Assembly (NCBI RefSeq): GCF_000482845.1
Contig: NZ_KI519511.1
Coordinates: 40,237 to 104,236, forward strand
Length of the DNA stretch: 64,000 nucleotides
Direction: 5' to 3'
DNA from: Anaerobiospirillum succiniciproducens DSM 6400
Lineage (GTDB): Bacteria > Pseudomonadota > Gammaproteobacteria > Enterobacterales > Succinivibrionaceae
This document shows, one piece after another, positions 46,908-56,145 of this stretch. How positions within the stretch are numbered: the stretch's first letter is position 1; each line of letters opens with the position of its first letter. The notes beneath the pieces were generated by a model. That model was not told the DNA's origin, ran no database searches, and saw only the letters and a program-made list of their open reading frames with translations. The translations under genes were made by a program, and so were the position numbers.

Positions 46908-47252
46908 GCAAGTGCTGCTCGTTGTGAACACAGACAAGCTTAAGATCCTGCTACAGTAGCTGCCCAAAACAAAGCTATAGCCCTGAATATAGCGCAGCCA
47001 AGCAATGCAGCTACACCAAGGCCAATACCGCAGCAATTAAGCTGTATAGCCAATAAGGCCGATACGGCCGCTTTAAAGCTCTATAATCACAGCTTGGCAC
47101 ATGCAGCAGCAATAAGCTTTTATAGATAGCCTCGCGGGCAAAGCATCGCCATTAAGACTCATTTGCTGGCACATACTGCATCAGTAATGGAACTTATCTA
47201 ATGCATTAGCGGTTAAGTAGCTGCAGCATCATACTCAACTAAGGTACTTAAT
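46908..47252. other. intergenic stretch
   Basis: A small hairpin GGCCG-ATA-CGGCC lies at 47057-47069 without a T-run. Nothing else seen. Confidence 0.45.
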
Positions 47253-47768
47253 ATGAAAGATGAACTACTTCAACGTAAACTGCAATGGCTGCTTAACAAG
47301 CTTAGTGATGATACAAAAGACTTTTTAGAAGAAAATCCTGAGCTAACCTTCTATAGCGTAGGCTTAGATTGCAATAGTGAATATGGCACTGTGATGCTGT
47401 GCTTTAACACCGAAGATGAGTTTCAAAAGAGCTTAGAGCACTATCTTCAGGGTAAGTATGCTGATATGTATCAGACACCTGAAGATATTTTAGACTTGCG
47501 CTTTAATACAGGCGATTGGGAATACCAAGATGTTGCTTCGTATGAGGTATTTTCTGAGCAAGAGCTACAGCTGATGTTTGGCGATGATCTAGATAGTCAA
47601 ATTGAGTGCATGATGGATTTTAACTATCAAGTCCTAAAGGCTTTTACTAAAACTCCAGTCTATCAACAAATTCCTAAAACTAAAGATTTTCAGCCTATCT
47701 GCATAGACCATGAAGATGATGTTTTAGAAGCTTTAGAGCGCAGCAAAGAAGAGCTACAAAATACCTAA
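47253..47768 (+). CDS. DUF4303-like protein
   Basis: A 171-residue acidic cytoplasmic protein. The order LTFYSVGLDCNSEYGTVMLC, then a helix (EDEFQKSLEHYL), NTGDWEYQD and a long C-terminal helical part ending in PICIDHEDDVLEALERS is reminiscent of DUF4303 (PF14136), a family commonly found with SMI1/KNR4 and other immunity-type genes. The match is by pattern and only moderate. TAAGG eight bases upstream of ATG 47253 supports the start. It is isolated between envelope-protein genes. Confidence 0.55.
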   Translation: MKDELLQRKLQWLLNKLSDDTKDFLEENPELTFYSVGLDCNSEYGTVMLCFNTEDEFQKSLEHYLQGKYADMYQTPEDILDLRFNTGDWEYQDVASYEVFSEQELQLMFGDDLDSQIECMMDFNYQVLKAFTKTPVYQQIPKTKDFQPICIDHEDDVLEALERSKEELQNT

Positions 47769-47982
47769 GCCATTCAAGGCAATTACTAAAGGCATGTTTG
47801 ATGGTTTACGCTCTTTAGTTACTATCCTTGGCTTTATCTTATCTTCCTAAGAGGCCTAGCTGACTCCTTATACTATGGAGCAATTTACAGCTAAGCTTCG
47901 TCACGTCGTCAGCATATTGTGAGCACAGCATCAGGCAGTTAACTACAGTGATGGCAGCACCATGTGTGATGTAAAGTACGGT

Positions 47983-48175
47983 GTTGAGCTTGATTGAACT
48001 TCAATAACTTCAATACTGACCTGAGCTGGGCTTCAAGGCTGAGCTTGATTGAACTTCAAGGCTGACCTGAGAGGATCGCTTGCGATCTGAGCTGGACTCG
48101 ACTGCATGGCTGAGCTGGACTGCAAGGATGAGCTAAGTTGCGCTGGTTTGCTATCTGAGCTAAGTGGCTTGGGGT
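47983..48175. repeat. irregular direct repeats (TGAGCTTGATTGAACTTCAA)
   Basis: The 20-base phrase occurs at 47984 and 48039. Shorter derivatives (TGAGCTGGACT, TGAGCTGGGCT, TGAGCTAAG) follow up to about 48175 at irregular spacing. Confidence 0.6.
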
Positions 48176-48253
48176 GCACGGCTTTGCCTATGCTTTAGCA
48201 AGGAGAGGCAAAGCTAGGCATGGACATTGGCAATGCCTATTTCATAAACATAA

Positions 48254-48296
48254 AAGGCCCAGATCCCAACACTTTATCATTAGGATACTAGGCCTT
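48254..48296 (-). terminator. probable terminator of lipoprotein member 2
   Basis: On the minus strand AAGGCC and GGCCTT close an imperfect stem extended by ATCC/GGAT, followed by TTTATG. It lies 80 bases past the stop at 48377. Confidence 0.5.
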
Positions 48297-48376
48297 AGGC
48301 TGTTAAAGCGCTTTTGTTAAATGCCTTTGCTATGGCTTTAGGCATCGAAGATTGCTTAAGCTATAACTTAATGTGC

Positions 48377-48790
48377 CTACATGCTGATGAAATACTCATC
48401 TTGATAGCGATGAACACGGGCAAAGGAGATCACCTCAGTACCATCTTCAAAAGTACTCTTAATCTGCACTCTTAAATTGTCTGGGGATGGACCTAACTGA
48501 TGCACGCCTAAAATCTCGACATCGCTTAAACCGCCACAGTTTTCCACTAACTTGACGGAGCTTGAGGCCTCACGTACGAGGTTTTCAGCTAAGAAGTCGA
48601 TTTGTCTTTGATTATGGGCAGCAACATTGTAGCAAGCTAAAGCTGCTTCACCATTACCACTATATACTGCTGTTACATATGCTTTAGCAATCGATTCTGG
48701 TGAGGATCGATCAGATGAGCATGCAGTTAATATTGCGCATAATGCTAATAACAGGAAAATGCGAGCAATCTTAATGCTATAGCAGAGCAT
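48377..48790 (-). CDS. small lipoprotein, DUF4878-like (member 2)
   Basis: A 137-residue lipoprotein with signal MLCYSIKIARIFLLLALC and lipobox (ILTAC, Cys24). The mature start SSPESIAKAYVTAVYSGNGEAAL and the C-terminal VQIKSTFEDGTEVISFARVHRY follow the paralogue pattern. It is among the more diverged members, lacking the GC...C pair. TAAGG lies about eight bases upstream of ATG 48790. It has its own probable terminator and a Fur-box-like site about 210 bases upstream. Function unknown. Confidence 0.8.
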   Translation of the reverse strand: MLCYSIKIARIFLLLALCAILTACSSDRSSPESIAKAYVTAVYSGNGEAALACYNVAAHNQRQIDFLAENLVREASSSVKLVENCGGLSDVEILGVHQLGPSPDNLRVQIKSTFEDGTEVISFARVHRYQDEYFISM

Positions 48791-48999
48791 GATAAGACCT
48801 TATGTTATTTTTGTTGTTAAGCTGTAACTAAAATACACTTATATGTTGTTTGAGTGTCGCGTATTGTATCTATGCAACTTCCACAGATCAAGATATATAC
48901 GGCGTTTGCTGTAAAGTTGCGCGACGCTTTGCACTAAAATCTAGATACAGACGCAGCAAAATCCGATTAAATCAGGATCTAGCGCCTACATACAACTTT

Positions 49000-49018
49000 G
49001 AGAATGATTATCATCAAA
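49000..49018. promoter_or_regulatory. Fur-box-like palindrome
   Basis: GAGAATGATTATCATCAAA agrees with 14 of 19 bases of the E. coli Fur consensus and contains a perfect ATGAT-T-ATCAT core. It is 210 bases upstream of lipoprotein member 2 on the minus strand; no other gene is close. Confidence 0.35.
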
Positions 49019-49179
49019 CTCAATATGTATGAAGAGGACAATAAAAGTCCCTTTTACTCGCGCCTCAAAGCCCCTTTAAGCCCAACTCTTATTCAATTTC
49101 AACAGTGCTGCAATTAAGGCACGTCTTAGCAGAGCTAAAAGAGCCACTAGCTTTTCTTGAGGCTATAAATCTTGCTCAT

Positions 49180-49207
49180 AAAAAAGAGCAAGCTAAAACT
49201 TGCTCTT
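49180..49207 (-). terminator. intrinsic terminator of lipoprotein member 3
   Basis: On the minus strand AAGAGCAAG-TTTTAG-CTTGCTCTT is a perfect 9-bp stem running into TTTT, 70 bases after the stop at 49278. Confidence 0.9.
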
Positions 49208-49277
49208 AATCAATTGCGCTAAATTATAGCTACTGTAGCTGTGTCTTATAAGCGCAACAAATACTAGAGGCTATCTA

Positions 49278-49688
49278 CTAGAAAGATACCTTGTACTTGC
49301 CGCCTACGTTAACTACCTTAACCTCGCCATCTTCGGTCTCGCCATTGCCAAAGGTGGTCTTGAGCTTAACGGTACAAACGCCGCCTTCATCCTTACACTC
49401 ACCAGTAACGCCAGTGCTTACAACTTCCTTGCAGCCGCCGTTCTTCTCAACTTCGCCCTTGACGCTCTCCATAGCGATCTTAAGCTTGCCATCCAGTACA
49501 GCCTTCTCGTCAGAGCTAAGCTTACCGGTGTCGATTAACTCTAACATCTTGTCTGACTTGCCCTCATAGACATACTTAGAGAACTGCACTGCTACGTCCT
49601 CAGGCTTTTCAGAACCACCGCAAGCGGATAAAAGTAATGCAGCAGAGCCTAAAACACCTGCAGCTAACCAAGTCTTAAGTTTTGGCAT
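49278..49688 (-). CDS. small lipoprotein, DUF4878-like (member 3)
   Basis: A 136-residue lipoprotein: signal MPKLKTWLAAGVLGSAALLL, lipobox (LLSAC), then GGSEKPEDVAVQFSKYVYEG and a helix GKLKIAMESVKGEVEKNGGC. The C-terminal VKLKTTFGNGETEDGEVKVV hairpin is shared with members 4 and 5. Cysteines flanking GECKDEGGVC probably form a disulfide. ATG 49688 is chosen over upstream codons to 49805 because GAGG lies eight bases upstream and the signal peptide starts here. Independent unit with its own terminator. Confidence 0.85.
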   Translation of the reverse strand: MPKLKTWLAAGVLGSAALLLSACGGSEKPEDVAVQFSKYVYEGKSDKMLELIDTGKLSSDEKAVLDGKLKIAMESVKGEVEKNGGCKEVVSTGVTGECKDEGGVCTVKLKTTFGNGETEDGEVKVVNVGGKYKVSF

Positions 49689-50383
49689 AGGTAATACCTC
49701 ATGTGCGGCACTCATAAACTCAAAACGAGCTAATCTATCAACATAAAGTGCCGAGTAATTGTCAAAAACATGCATGTCAAAAGGACAGCTAGTACGCATT
49801 ATCATGCATTACAATTGCCAAAACTGAGTTTTACATCCCATTTGCACCATCTACAGCCATAGTGCACTAAATTGTAACACAGCCCATCAGGGAACAAAGA
49901 TACCCAAACCCTGCATTAAAGTGCCCTATACCCCTTAAAAAGGCTCAATAATCCATCAAAAAGTAGCCATTGCCTCGCCTAAATCACGAATAGCAAATGG
50001 TAAACTCCACTGTCAAAACATGCTTTTACACCCAGAGCCATAAGCAGCAATTCAACTCTTCATCCTCATTAGCAGATAACAAGATTGCCACTTGCAACCA
50101 GTAAGAGATAAGCTTAGCTAAGCCCGTTTGAAAATGGATGGGATTGGATGACAAAGTTGGGCTGAGCTTAGCGGATGGCGATCTTTAAGCTTAGCTTAGC
50201 TTTGCTTAGCTTTGTTGCCTGCATCAAGCGCATTAAGATCGAACAGGTGGCTGTAGAAGCATGACTTTTGGGCATGCCTATGCGCATGGAGGTGAATATT
50301 GGTAGGCAGAATAAAAAACGGCCCAAGCAAATAGCACTAGGCTAATGCAGTGGGCCGCTTTTAAAAGTAGTGACTAATAAGTA
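49689..50383. other. intergenic stretch
   Basis: Mostly featureless; AGCTTAGCT-type short repeats cluster near 50110-50220 and the terminator of member 4 lies at the right end. Confidence 0.5.
50313..50361 (-). terminator. intrinsic terminator of lipoprotein member 4
   Basis: On the minus strand CGGCCCA and TGGGCCG close a 25-base loop followed by TTTTTTATT, 25 bases past the stop. The upstream AAAAG makes it readable from both sides. Confidence 0.8.
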
Positions 50384-50794
50384 CTACTTGAGGGAAACCT
50401 TAAGGACGCCTTCTCGGTTAACTAAGGAAACCACACCGGTATCGGTAGAACCATCGCCAAAGGTGTGCTCAACCTTAACGGAGCAAGCATCGCCGTCATT
50501 AGCGCAGTTGCCATCAACGCTTAGAGCCTTAGTGCCCTTGTAACCATCGCTCATCTTAGCCTTGGTCTGAACAGGAGTGAGAGCAACAGTAAGCTTACCC
50601 TTAGCAAGCTTTAACTCGTCCTCGCTTAAACCCTTGGTATCAACTAAGGTCATGACCTTATCGATATCATTTTCAAAAGTTGCCTTTGAGAAGGCTAAAG
50701 CTGCATCTTCTGGCTTTGGACCGCCACAAGCAGTCATGACTAAAGCAGAAGCACCCAATACTACGGCACTAACGAGGCCCTTGAACTTGCGCAT
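50384..50794 (-). CDS. small lipoprotein, DUF4878-like (member 4)
   Basis: A 136-residue lipoprotein: signal MRKFKGLVSAVVLGASALVM, lipobox (VMTAC), then GGPKPEDAALAFSKATFEND, KLTVALTPVQTKAKMSDGYK, and a GNCANDGDACSVKVEHTFGD block with two cysteines. It is closest in sequence to members 3 and 5. AGGAA five bases before ATG 50794 sets the start. It has its own terminator and is not obviously cotranscribed with member 5, whose 3' end is 248 bases away. Envelope-anchored; function unknown. Confidence 0.85.
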   Translation of the reverse strand: MRKFKGLVSAVVLGASALVMTACGGPKPEDAALAFSKATFENDIDKVMTLVDTKGLSEDELKLAKGKLTVALTPVQTKAKMSDGYKGTKALSVDGNCANDGDACSVKVEHTFGDGSTDTGVVSLVNREGVLKVSLK

Positions 50795-51042
50795 TACTAT
50801 TCCTATACACACATAAGAGATACTGCTATTGAGCAGTAATCAAAACTGACTATAACTTAACTAACACAAGTCCTCATGAGATTGCACTTACCTTGCGTCG
50901 TCAAGATTATATACGACAATATAGATCTTAGACACTTTTTAGTAGCTTAAGCCTTTTTGAGATAAATTCACAGAATGGCCATTGCCGCTTGTGCTGCAAT
51001 GCACTTTCTAAAGATGCCGCCGCACTATCAACTCTAAGCGCA

Positions 51043-51498
51043 CTACATTTTGACCTTGAGGTTGCCATTTACGTTAATAAGGTTAATGTCGTTTTCGTGC
51101 ACGGTGCCATTAACAAAGCTTATTACAAGCTTAACGCTGCACTCATCTTTGTGGCTATAACAATCCCCATCTACAGCTAAGACTTTTGCCGACTTATAAC
51201 CATCATGCAATGCAGCATGCACCGCCACTGGCTTGAGTGCGATAGTAAGCTTGCCCTCTGATAATGCTCCTGACTCATTCTCAGTACTATTTGCATCATT
51301 ACTGCTGTTTGCCTTCTTTTTACCATGGATTGCAACATAGTCCTCATCGGTATACATGATGCTCATGATTTTTTGGACATCACCGGCAAACACCGCTTCA
51401 TTGAAGGCAAGCGCTATATCCTCAGGCTTTTGCTTAGGCCCTGAGCAGCCCACCATAATTAAGCCACTCAGCGCAAGCACCATCACCAACAATCTCAT
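51043..51498 (-). CDS. small lipoprotein, DUF4878-like (member 5)
   Basis: A 151-residue lipoprotein: signal MRLLVMVLALSGLIMV, lipobox (IMVGC), then PKQKPEDIALAFNEAVFAGD. A family-specific insert rich in Lys, Asn and Ser (KKKANSSNDANSTENES) precedes the conserved GKLTIALKPVAVHAALHDGY and GDCYSHKDECSVKLVISF blocks. GAGG lies eight bases from ATG 51498. The 248-base gap to member 4 shows no clear terminator, so read-through into member 4 is possible. Confidence 0.85.
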   Translation of the reverse strand: MRLLVMVLALSGLIMVGCSGPKQKPEDIALAFNEAVFAGDVQKIMSIMYTDEDYVAIHGKKKANSSNDANSTENESGALSEGKLTIALKPVAVHAALHDGYKSAKVLAVDGDCYSHKDECSVKLVISFVNGTVHENDINLINVNGNLKVKM

Positions 51499-52897
51499 AC
51501 TAAATCCTCATATTGCTTACAGCAGACCATGCGCTCCGCTCCGCACCATACCGCCAGCACTCCCTGCCGCGCATTGCACAGCACTGCCTAGCTTTTAGGC
51601 TAAACCGAACTGTATTGCATGGCCTTGTACAGCCGCCATGTAGCAAATTGCTCTTAGCTGCGCTGCGATCTTAAGAGCTTAAGCTGAGCTCATCACAAGA
51701 CAAGTAATGATCACAACAACAACCTTGCAGCGCTCATCATCAAGCATCAGATGGTTAATTCAGCCTTTTTGAAGAACTTTAATGTCTACTTTTATTAAGC
51801 GACGCCTATGCTGATGCTGTATGCGTGAACTAGCTAGTTCATAAAGAGTGCCATGCTAAGAGGCTAGCTTTTAAGCAGGCAGAACTACAGCGCATTAAAC
51901 AGCCACTCGCACAGTCTGTATAAAAGCACGAGGGCAATTAACAGATGCCTCATCACCTCATAGCAACCATAGATCATGCTTAAGTAAGGTGATCTTGCCT
52001 AACAGCTTAGCACGACCACAGGCCATAAAGTCTCTTATTTATGGGTTTCATGACGTGTATATAGATTTTGTGGGTGATGAGCACGAGCTTTTTATAGATG
52101 CTAGGTCTTAGATAGGAACGAGCATCAGGCTTGGGCATGCTCATGGCCTGTAATTAATAACCTGCAGTTATGTCAGCCATGGCTCTGCCTTCACTTAACG
52201 ATGCCATGCTCATTTATAAAACACGGTACTGCTGCGCCGCTAAACATCCTTAGCGACTGACCATTGCAACCGCTCCTTGGTTGCTGCTCCTTTGCCGCTA
52301 TCCTTTGCAACTGCTCCTTTACCAGTTAACCTTGCTGCTGATCCTTTGCTGCTTTCAACTGCTGTTATACATGCGTGACGAGATGAGGCCGATTTTGAAG
52401 ATGGCTACTTGCTCCATGCATGGTTCGAGAGCATGGCATGGGACGGGGTATGTCATTTTTGAGTTATGCAATGTAGTGCAGCTACTTCTTGTAGTGCAGT
52501 GGTGCCGGCTAGCTCAGCTGTACATGTCTTACAGGGTCTTGGTTTGGCATTGGGCCTATAGCTTATATGGTGGTTTTGGGTGGATTTGGCGTATTTATGC
52601 GAATTGTTGTAGCTAGGCTTGGGGTGGTGATTGACAGAAAATGGCTTGTTGACATTCAAGCTTGCAACATTTGAGAGCAATGATGAAGCATTGCTCACAA
52701 AATGACAGCAAACTAAATTTTTACTATGTCTTATCACATAGAATGTCACAAAGCTTTTAAGGGCACTTCAGGGTGACGTTGCTTTTATCTCTTAAAGCTA
52801 AACAGTTATTCGTACCTAAGGCTGGTAGTGTTATCCGTACTTTAAGCGGCTGCAGCCTAGGTATATTGAGCAGTTTATTATTTCAAGGACGATTAGC
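51499..52897. other. 1.4-kb intergenic stretch
   Basis: No gene is supported. Between 52262 and 52372 short imperfect repeats of the form CTCCTTTGC/GATCCTTTGC recur. The promoter of the M48 gene must lie at the right end but no clear hexamers were found. Confidence 0.5.
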
Positions 52898-53722
52898 ATG
52901 GCAAAGAAGTCTGTATTAAGTGCACTGGCAATGGCCTTAACCTTAGCTGTATCAGCCCCTGCACTGAGCGGCTGCAATAGCACTACCTCTAACTCTGTCA
53001 CTACTGACCGTACCCAAATCATGCTCGTATCTGAGCAAGAGGTGATGGCAGAGGCAGATAAGTACTATCAGAATGTTTTAGCCGAGGCTAAGCGCACTAA
53101 TACTCTCAATACCAACAAGAAGACTTACAATCGTGTACGCAAGATTGCTGACAAGATGATTAAGATTGCCCCAACCTTCCGTGCTGACTGCAAGGACTGG
53201 AAGTGGGAAGTTAATGTCTTTACCTCTGATGAGGTTAATGCCTGGTGTGCTGCTGGCGGTAAGATCGGTGTTTACACTGGCATTATCGATACTCTCAAGC
53301 TTACCGATGATGAGCTTGCTACAGTATTAAGCCACGAAATTGCCCACGCTCTGCGCGAGCACTCCCGTGAGCAGATGTCAGCTGAGTACGCAAAGCAGAC
53401 TGCCATGTCAGTTGCTTCATTCTTAGGCGTTGAAACTCAGAAGTTACAGCTTGCCGATATCGTCTCTCAAGTTGGTCTGAGCTTACCATTCTCCCGCTCT
53501 CACGAGACTGAGGCTGATGAGCTTGGTTTAGAGCTGATGTACCGTGCTGGCTACAATATCGATGCCGCTCCTAAGCTCTGGGAGAAGATGATCGCCTTAT
53601 CTGGCAGCTCCAATGGTCTTACCAACCTTCTCTCTACCCACCCATCAGGTGAGGATCGTATCGAGAACTTAACTCGTGTTGCTGCTGAGCTTAAGGGCTC
53701 CAAGACCGACGCTAAGAAGTAA
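52898..53722 (+). CDS. M48-family metalloprotease lipoprotein
   Basis: A 274-residue zinc endopeptidase of the envelope, similar to the LoiP/YcaL-type M48 lipoproteins. The signal peptide ends in a lipobox LSGC (Cys26). The zinc motif HEIAH is at residues 146-150 in VLSHEIAHALREHSREQ, and the third-ligand region SHETEADELGLELMYRAGYN is at 201-220, with Glu203 the probable ligand. STHPSGEDRIENL at the end is typical of the family. AAGGA upstream supports ATG 52898. It is likely periplasmic-facing and in quality control of outer-membrane proteins; that role is from homologues. Confidence 0.92.
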   Translation: MAKKSVLSALAMALTLAVSAPALSGCNSTTSNSVTTDRTQIMLVSEQEVMAEADKYYQNVLAEAKRTNTLNTNKKTYNRVRKIADKMIKIAPTFRADCKDWKWEVNVFTSDEVNAWCAAGGKIGVYTGIIDTLKLTDDELATVLSHEIAHALREHSREQMSAEYAKQTAMSVASFLGVETQKLQLADIVSQVGLSLPFSRSHETEADELGLELMYRAGYNIDAAPKLWEKMIALSGSSNGLTNLLSTHPSGEDRIENLTRVAAELKGSKTDAKK

Positions 53723-55308
53723 TTAACGCTATAGCCACCGCTATATCAAGGCTAGCTTGGCTCTATCAAGAGCTAGGCTAGCTGCAAAATAATAAATCCT
53801 CCCTTGCCAAGCCCTTTCCACAAGCAATCAAACAATCACCAAGCCTCTTTTGCACTCCCATCCAATCAAGATAGCCTTTTACCACCAAGCTACCTCAATA
53901 AGCCCAGACTTCAATCAGCACCAGACTTCAAGCTGCACTAGGCATTTAGCGCACTAAAGCCGCACAAGTCGGCACTACTCTTAGTTAGTAATCTGTCTAA
54001 AAGACCAAGACGTACTACCACGCTTCGCAAGGCTAACTTTTTAGCAGACCAAATATCCTAGCCTCTAGGCTCACACATAGCTGAACCTGACCTTTATGCA
54101 TTAGCACCAAGCAAACTTCACTAGCAGCACTCTTTTAGCAGTTCTCACGTTCTGTTAATTACTACAGTTAGTAACAAGATCTCCATTTTTTGAAGATAAC
54201 AGTTCTAGGCAGCTATAAAGCAACTGTAGCCTGTCTTTTGTGCTGCAGTTTTAACGGCAGATGTTGTTGTGTTCATAGTGTCTTGCGATCTCACTAAGAG
54301 CTAAATCTAAGCCCATCTAGCCGTACAAAGTGCAAGATGCCCTGCTCTCGCTTCAATCCATTGGCCAGCGCTGATATGGGGCATGCTTTTGCAGAAGCTC
54401 ATCTCAACCAAGCTCTGTACAGACTCATGATCTACCTCATCAGCTCGATAGATACTAACGAAGCAGCTTAGGACAATGGGCCGTTTAGCTAAGTTGGGCT
54501 AATTTTAGCTAATAACGCTTTTTTGAAACGCTAGTGGCTACTGCAGCTACTCGCCTTTTAGAAAGTGGTCATACCCATTGAGTCTCAATAACTCTCAATG
54601 AGTCATATTGACGTTCAACGACTCTCAATGATTATTTTTGAGCATGGTGACTCGCTTCCAAAAGCCGTTAGTCTTGATGCGGCCGTCTTCTTAAGCTTAG
54701 TATAAGATGGTAGAAGATCTTACGAACGGGTTTTAGTGGCAGTGTACACTGCAGCTGTGTTTGAGACTGAAGCTTTAGTCGCAGCATGGGCTGTTTTTTG
54801 GCGACTTGGCTTTGCGGCTCTGTTGATGCGGGTAATGCTTGTGACCTTGGCTATAGATGTAGCTACCACGCAAGGCAGGCTATTTTATTGGAGGCACATT
54901 TCTTTAGGCGGTGAGCCATAGTCCCAGATAAAGATCGAGAGCTAAAGAGTTAAGAGGCATAGCAAGATTGATGTGAAAGTGAAGGAGCGATCGATCAGAT
55001 CGATCGGCTCGAGCAGCGGATCATGGCAAGAAAGGCCGAGTGTGTCGACTCATTGGTGATGGTATGCAGAATTTTGGTGTAGCTAGGCTCGTATGGTCAT
55101 TTTATGGTGGGTATTGATGGGCTAGAATGCTGTTTTTATGGGGTTCTTGAGCCCGTGGCGACTTCAGTAGTCAAGGCATGACTATCTGTAGCGCAATGTT
55201 ATGCATTTATAGTATAGAATGGTAATTGAACAATATTTTTGTTAAATATGCGTCAGGCTCTGCTGTGCGCACTATGTGCTTGCCTCTTTGGACATAGGAT
55301 CTGTTTTC
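53723..55308. other. 1.6-kb intergenic stretch
   Basis: An imperfect hairpin (GCTAGC...GCTC with GAGC...GCTAGC) at 53753-53786 follows the M48 gene, lacking a T-run. CTCAATGA/CTCAATAA motifs cluster at 54580-54635. A GATC-rich palindrome sits at 54988-55006. A hydrophobic open frame at 54736-54921 starts at a GTG without a good ribosome site. Confidence 0.5.
54988..55006. repeat. 19-bp palindrome with four GATC sites
   Basis: CGATCGATC-A-GATCGATCG is perfectly symmetric about one base and contains four GATC tetramers. It could be a Dam-methylation cluster or protein site. Confidence 0.6.
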
Positions 55309-56145
55309 ATGTCAGTTAATCGCGTTGTTGTTGCTCACTTTTCTCCAACTGGTGGCACCAAGAAAGTTGCCATGGCATTAGAGGACGGTCTTTTAGACCT
55401 GAGCCCAAAGTATCGCTACCAAGTCATCACATACAATTACCTCTCACCCATGCAAAGAGAGCAGCGTGTACCTGAGTTTACGCCTAACGACCTCTTAGTC
55501 TTATGCTATCCAGTCTATTTTGGTCGTATGCCATCTTGTTTAGAACAATGGCCGCAGCTAAAAGGCAATGGCGCTAAGGCCGTGGTGTGCTCAGTTTACG
55601 GTAACCGTGCTATAGAAGATGCTGAGCGTGAGACTATTACTATGCTCAAAGAGCATGGCTTTGAGGTGATTGCGTCATTAGAAGCCATTGCTGAGCACTC
55701 TCAGGATCGTACCTTAGCCTCACACCGACCAGATAAGCGCGACAAAGAACAGCTCAGCACCATGGCCCGCAGCATTATCGAAAAAGTATGTGAAGCCGAG
55801 GCTAAGAATAGCCCTCTACCTAGCTTTAATGTCGATACCACCACGCCTTACCGTGAAAGATCCAAGATTAAGGCTACCCCAAAACTTTTAGATATTTCCA
55901 CCTGCAACGAGTGTGGTCGCTGTGCCGAGGTATGCCCAGCTGGCATTATCGATCGCCATACCCATGAGATCATTCCAGGTATGGAGCATAAGTGCATGGG
56001 CTGTCGTGCCTGCATCACTACCTGCCGTGTGGGTATTCGTGGCTTTCTTTGTGAAGATAATCTTGAGATCATCAAACAAATGGTCAACATCAAAGAGCTC
56101 AACCGCGCCCGCAAGCATAACCTCCTTAAGTGGCCAGGTGCCTAA
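55309..56145 (+). CDS. EFR1-type flavodoxin-fold + 2[4Fe-4S] ferredoxin protein
   Basis: A 278-residue cytoplasmic redox protein. The N-terminal flavodoxin-like part has the FMN-phosphate loop FSPTGGTKK (11-19) and a CYPVYFGRMP segment. The C-terminal part has two 4Fe-4S motifs, CNECGRCAEVCP from Cys199 and CMGCRACITTC from Cys229, both CxxCxxCxxxC. This order is that of the EFR1-family ferrodoxins of anaerobes, which are electron-transfer proteins with unassigned partners. ATG 55309 (AGGA nine bases upstream) starts at the conserved strand MSVNRVVVAHFS, better than 55276. It is monocistronic. Confidence 0.88.
   Translation: MSVNRVVVAHFSPTGGTKKVAMALEDGLLDLSPKYRYQVITYNYLSPMQREQRVPEFTPNDLLVLCYPVYFGRMPSCLEQWPQLKGNGAKAVVCSVYGNRAIEDAERETITMLKEHGFEVIASLEAIAEHSQDRTLASHRPDKRDKEQLSTMARSIIEKVCEAEAKNSPLPSFNVDTTTPYRERSKIKATPKLLDISTCNECGRCAEVCPAGIIDRHTHEIIPGMEHKCMGCRACITTCRVGIRGFLCEDNLEIIKQMVNIKELNRARKHNLLKWPGA

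Larger units (their letters stand above)
47769..48376. other. intergenic stretch with GAGCTT/GAGCTGG repeats
   Basis: No gene. Carries the repeat region and the terminator of the minus-strand lipoprotein gene. Confidence 0.5.
48791..49277. other. intergenic stretch
   Basis: Holds a Fur-box-like palindrome and the terminator of the next minus-strand gene. An open frame at 48850-49032 is unsupported. Confidence 0.5.

Noticed and set aside
46758-47036. Minus-strand Cys-rich frame
   Set aside because: Antisense to the tail of the small membrane protein gene and spacer; cysteines come from GCA/GCT-rich codons read in reverse.
52281-52616. 111-codon hydrophobic frame
   Set aside because: Leu/Tyr/Trp/Cys-rich translation of a simple-repeat region without a ribosome site; codon use is unlike neighbouring genes.
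54736-54921. 61-codon hydrophobic frame starting at GTG
   Set aside because: Poor ribosome site, no family resemblance, and it is surrounded by gene-free DNA.
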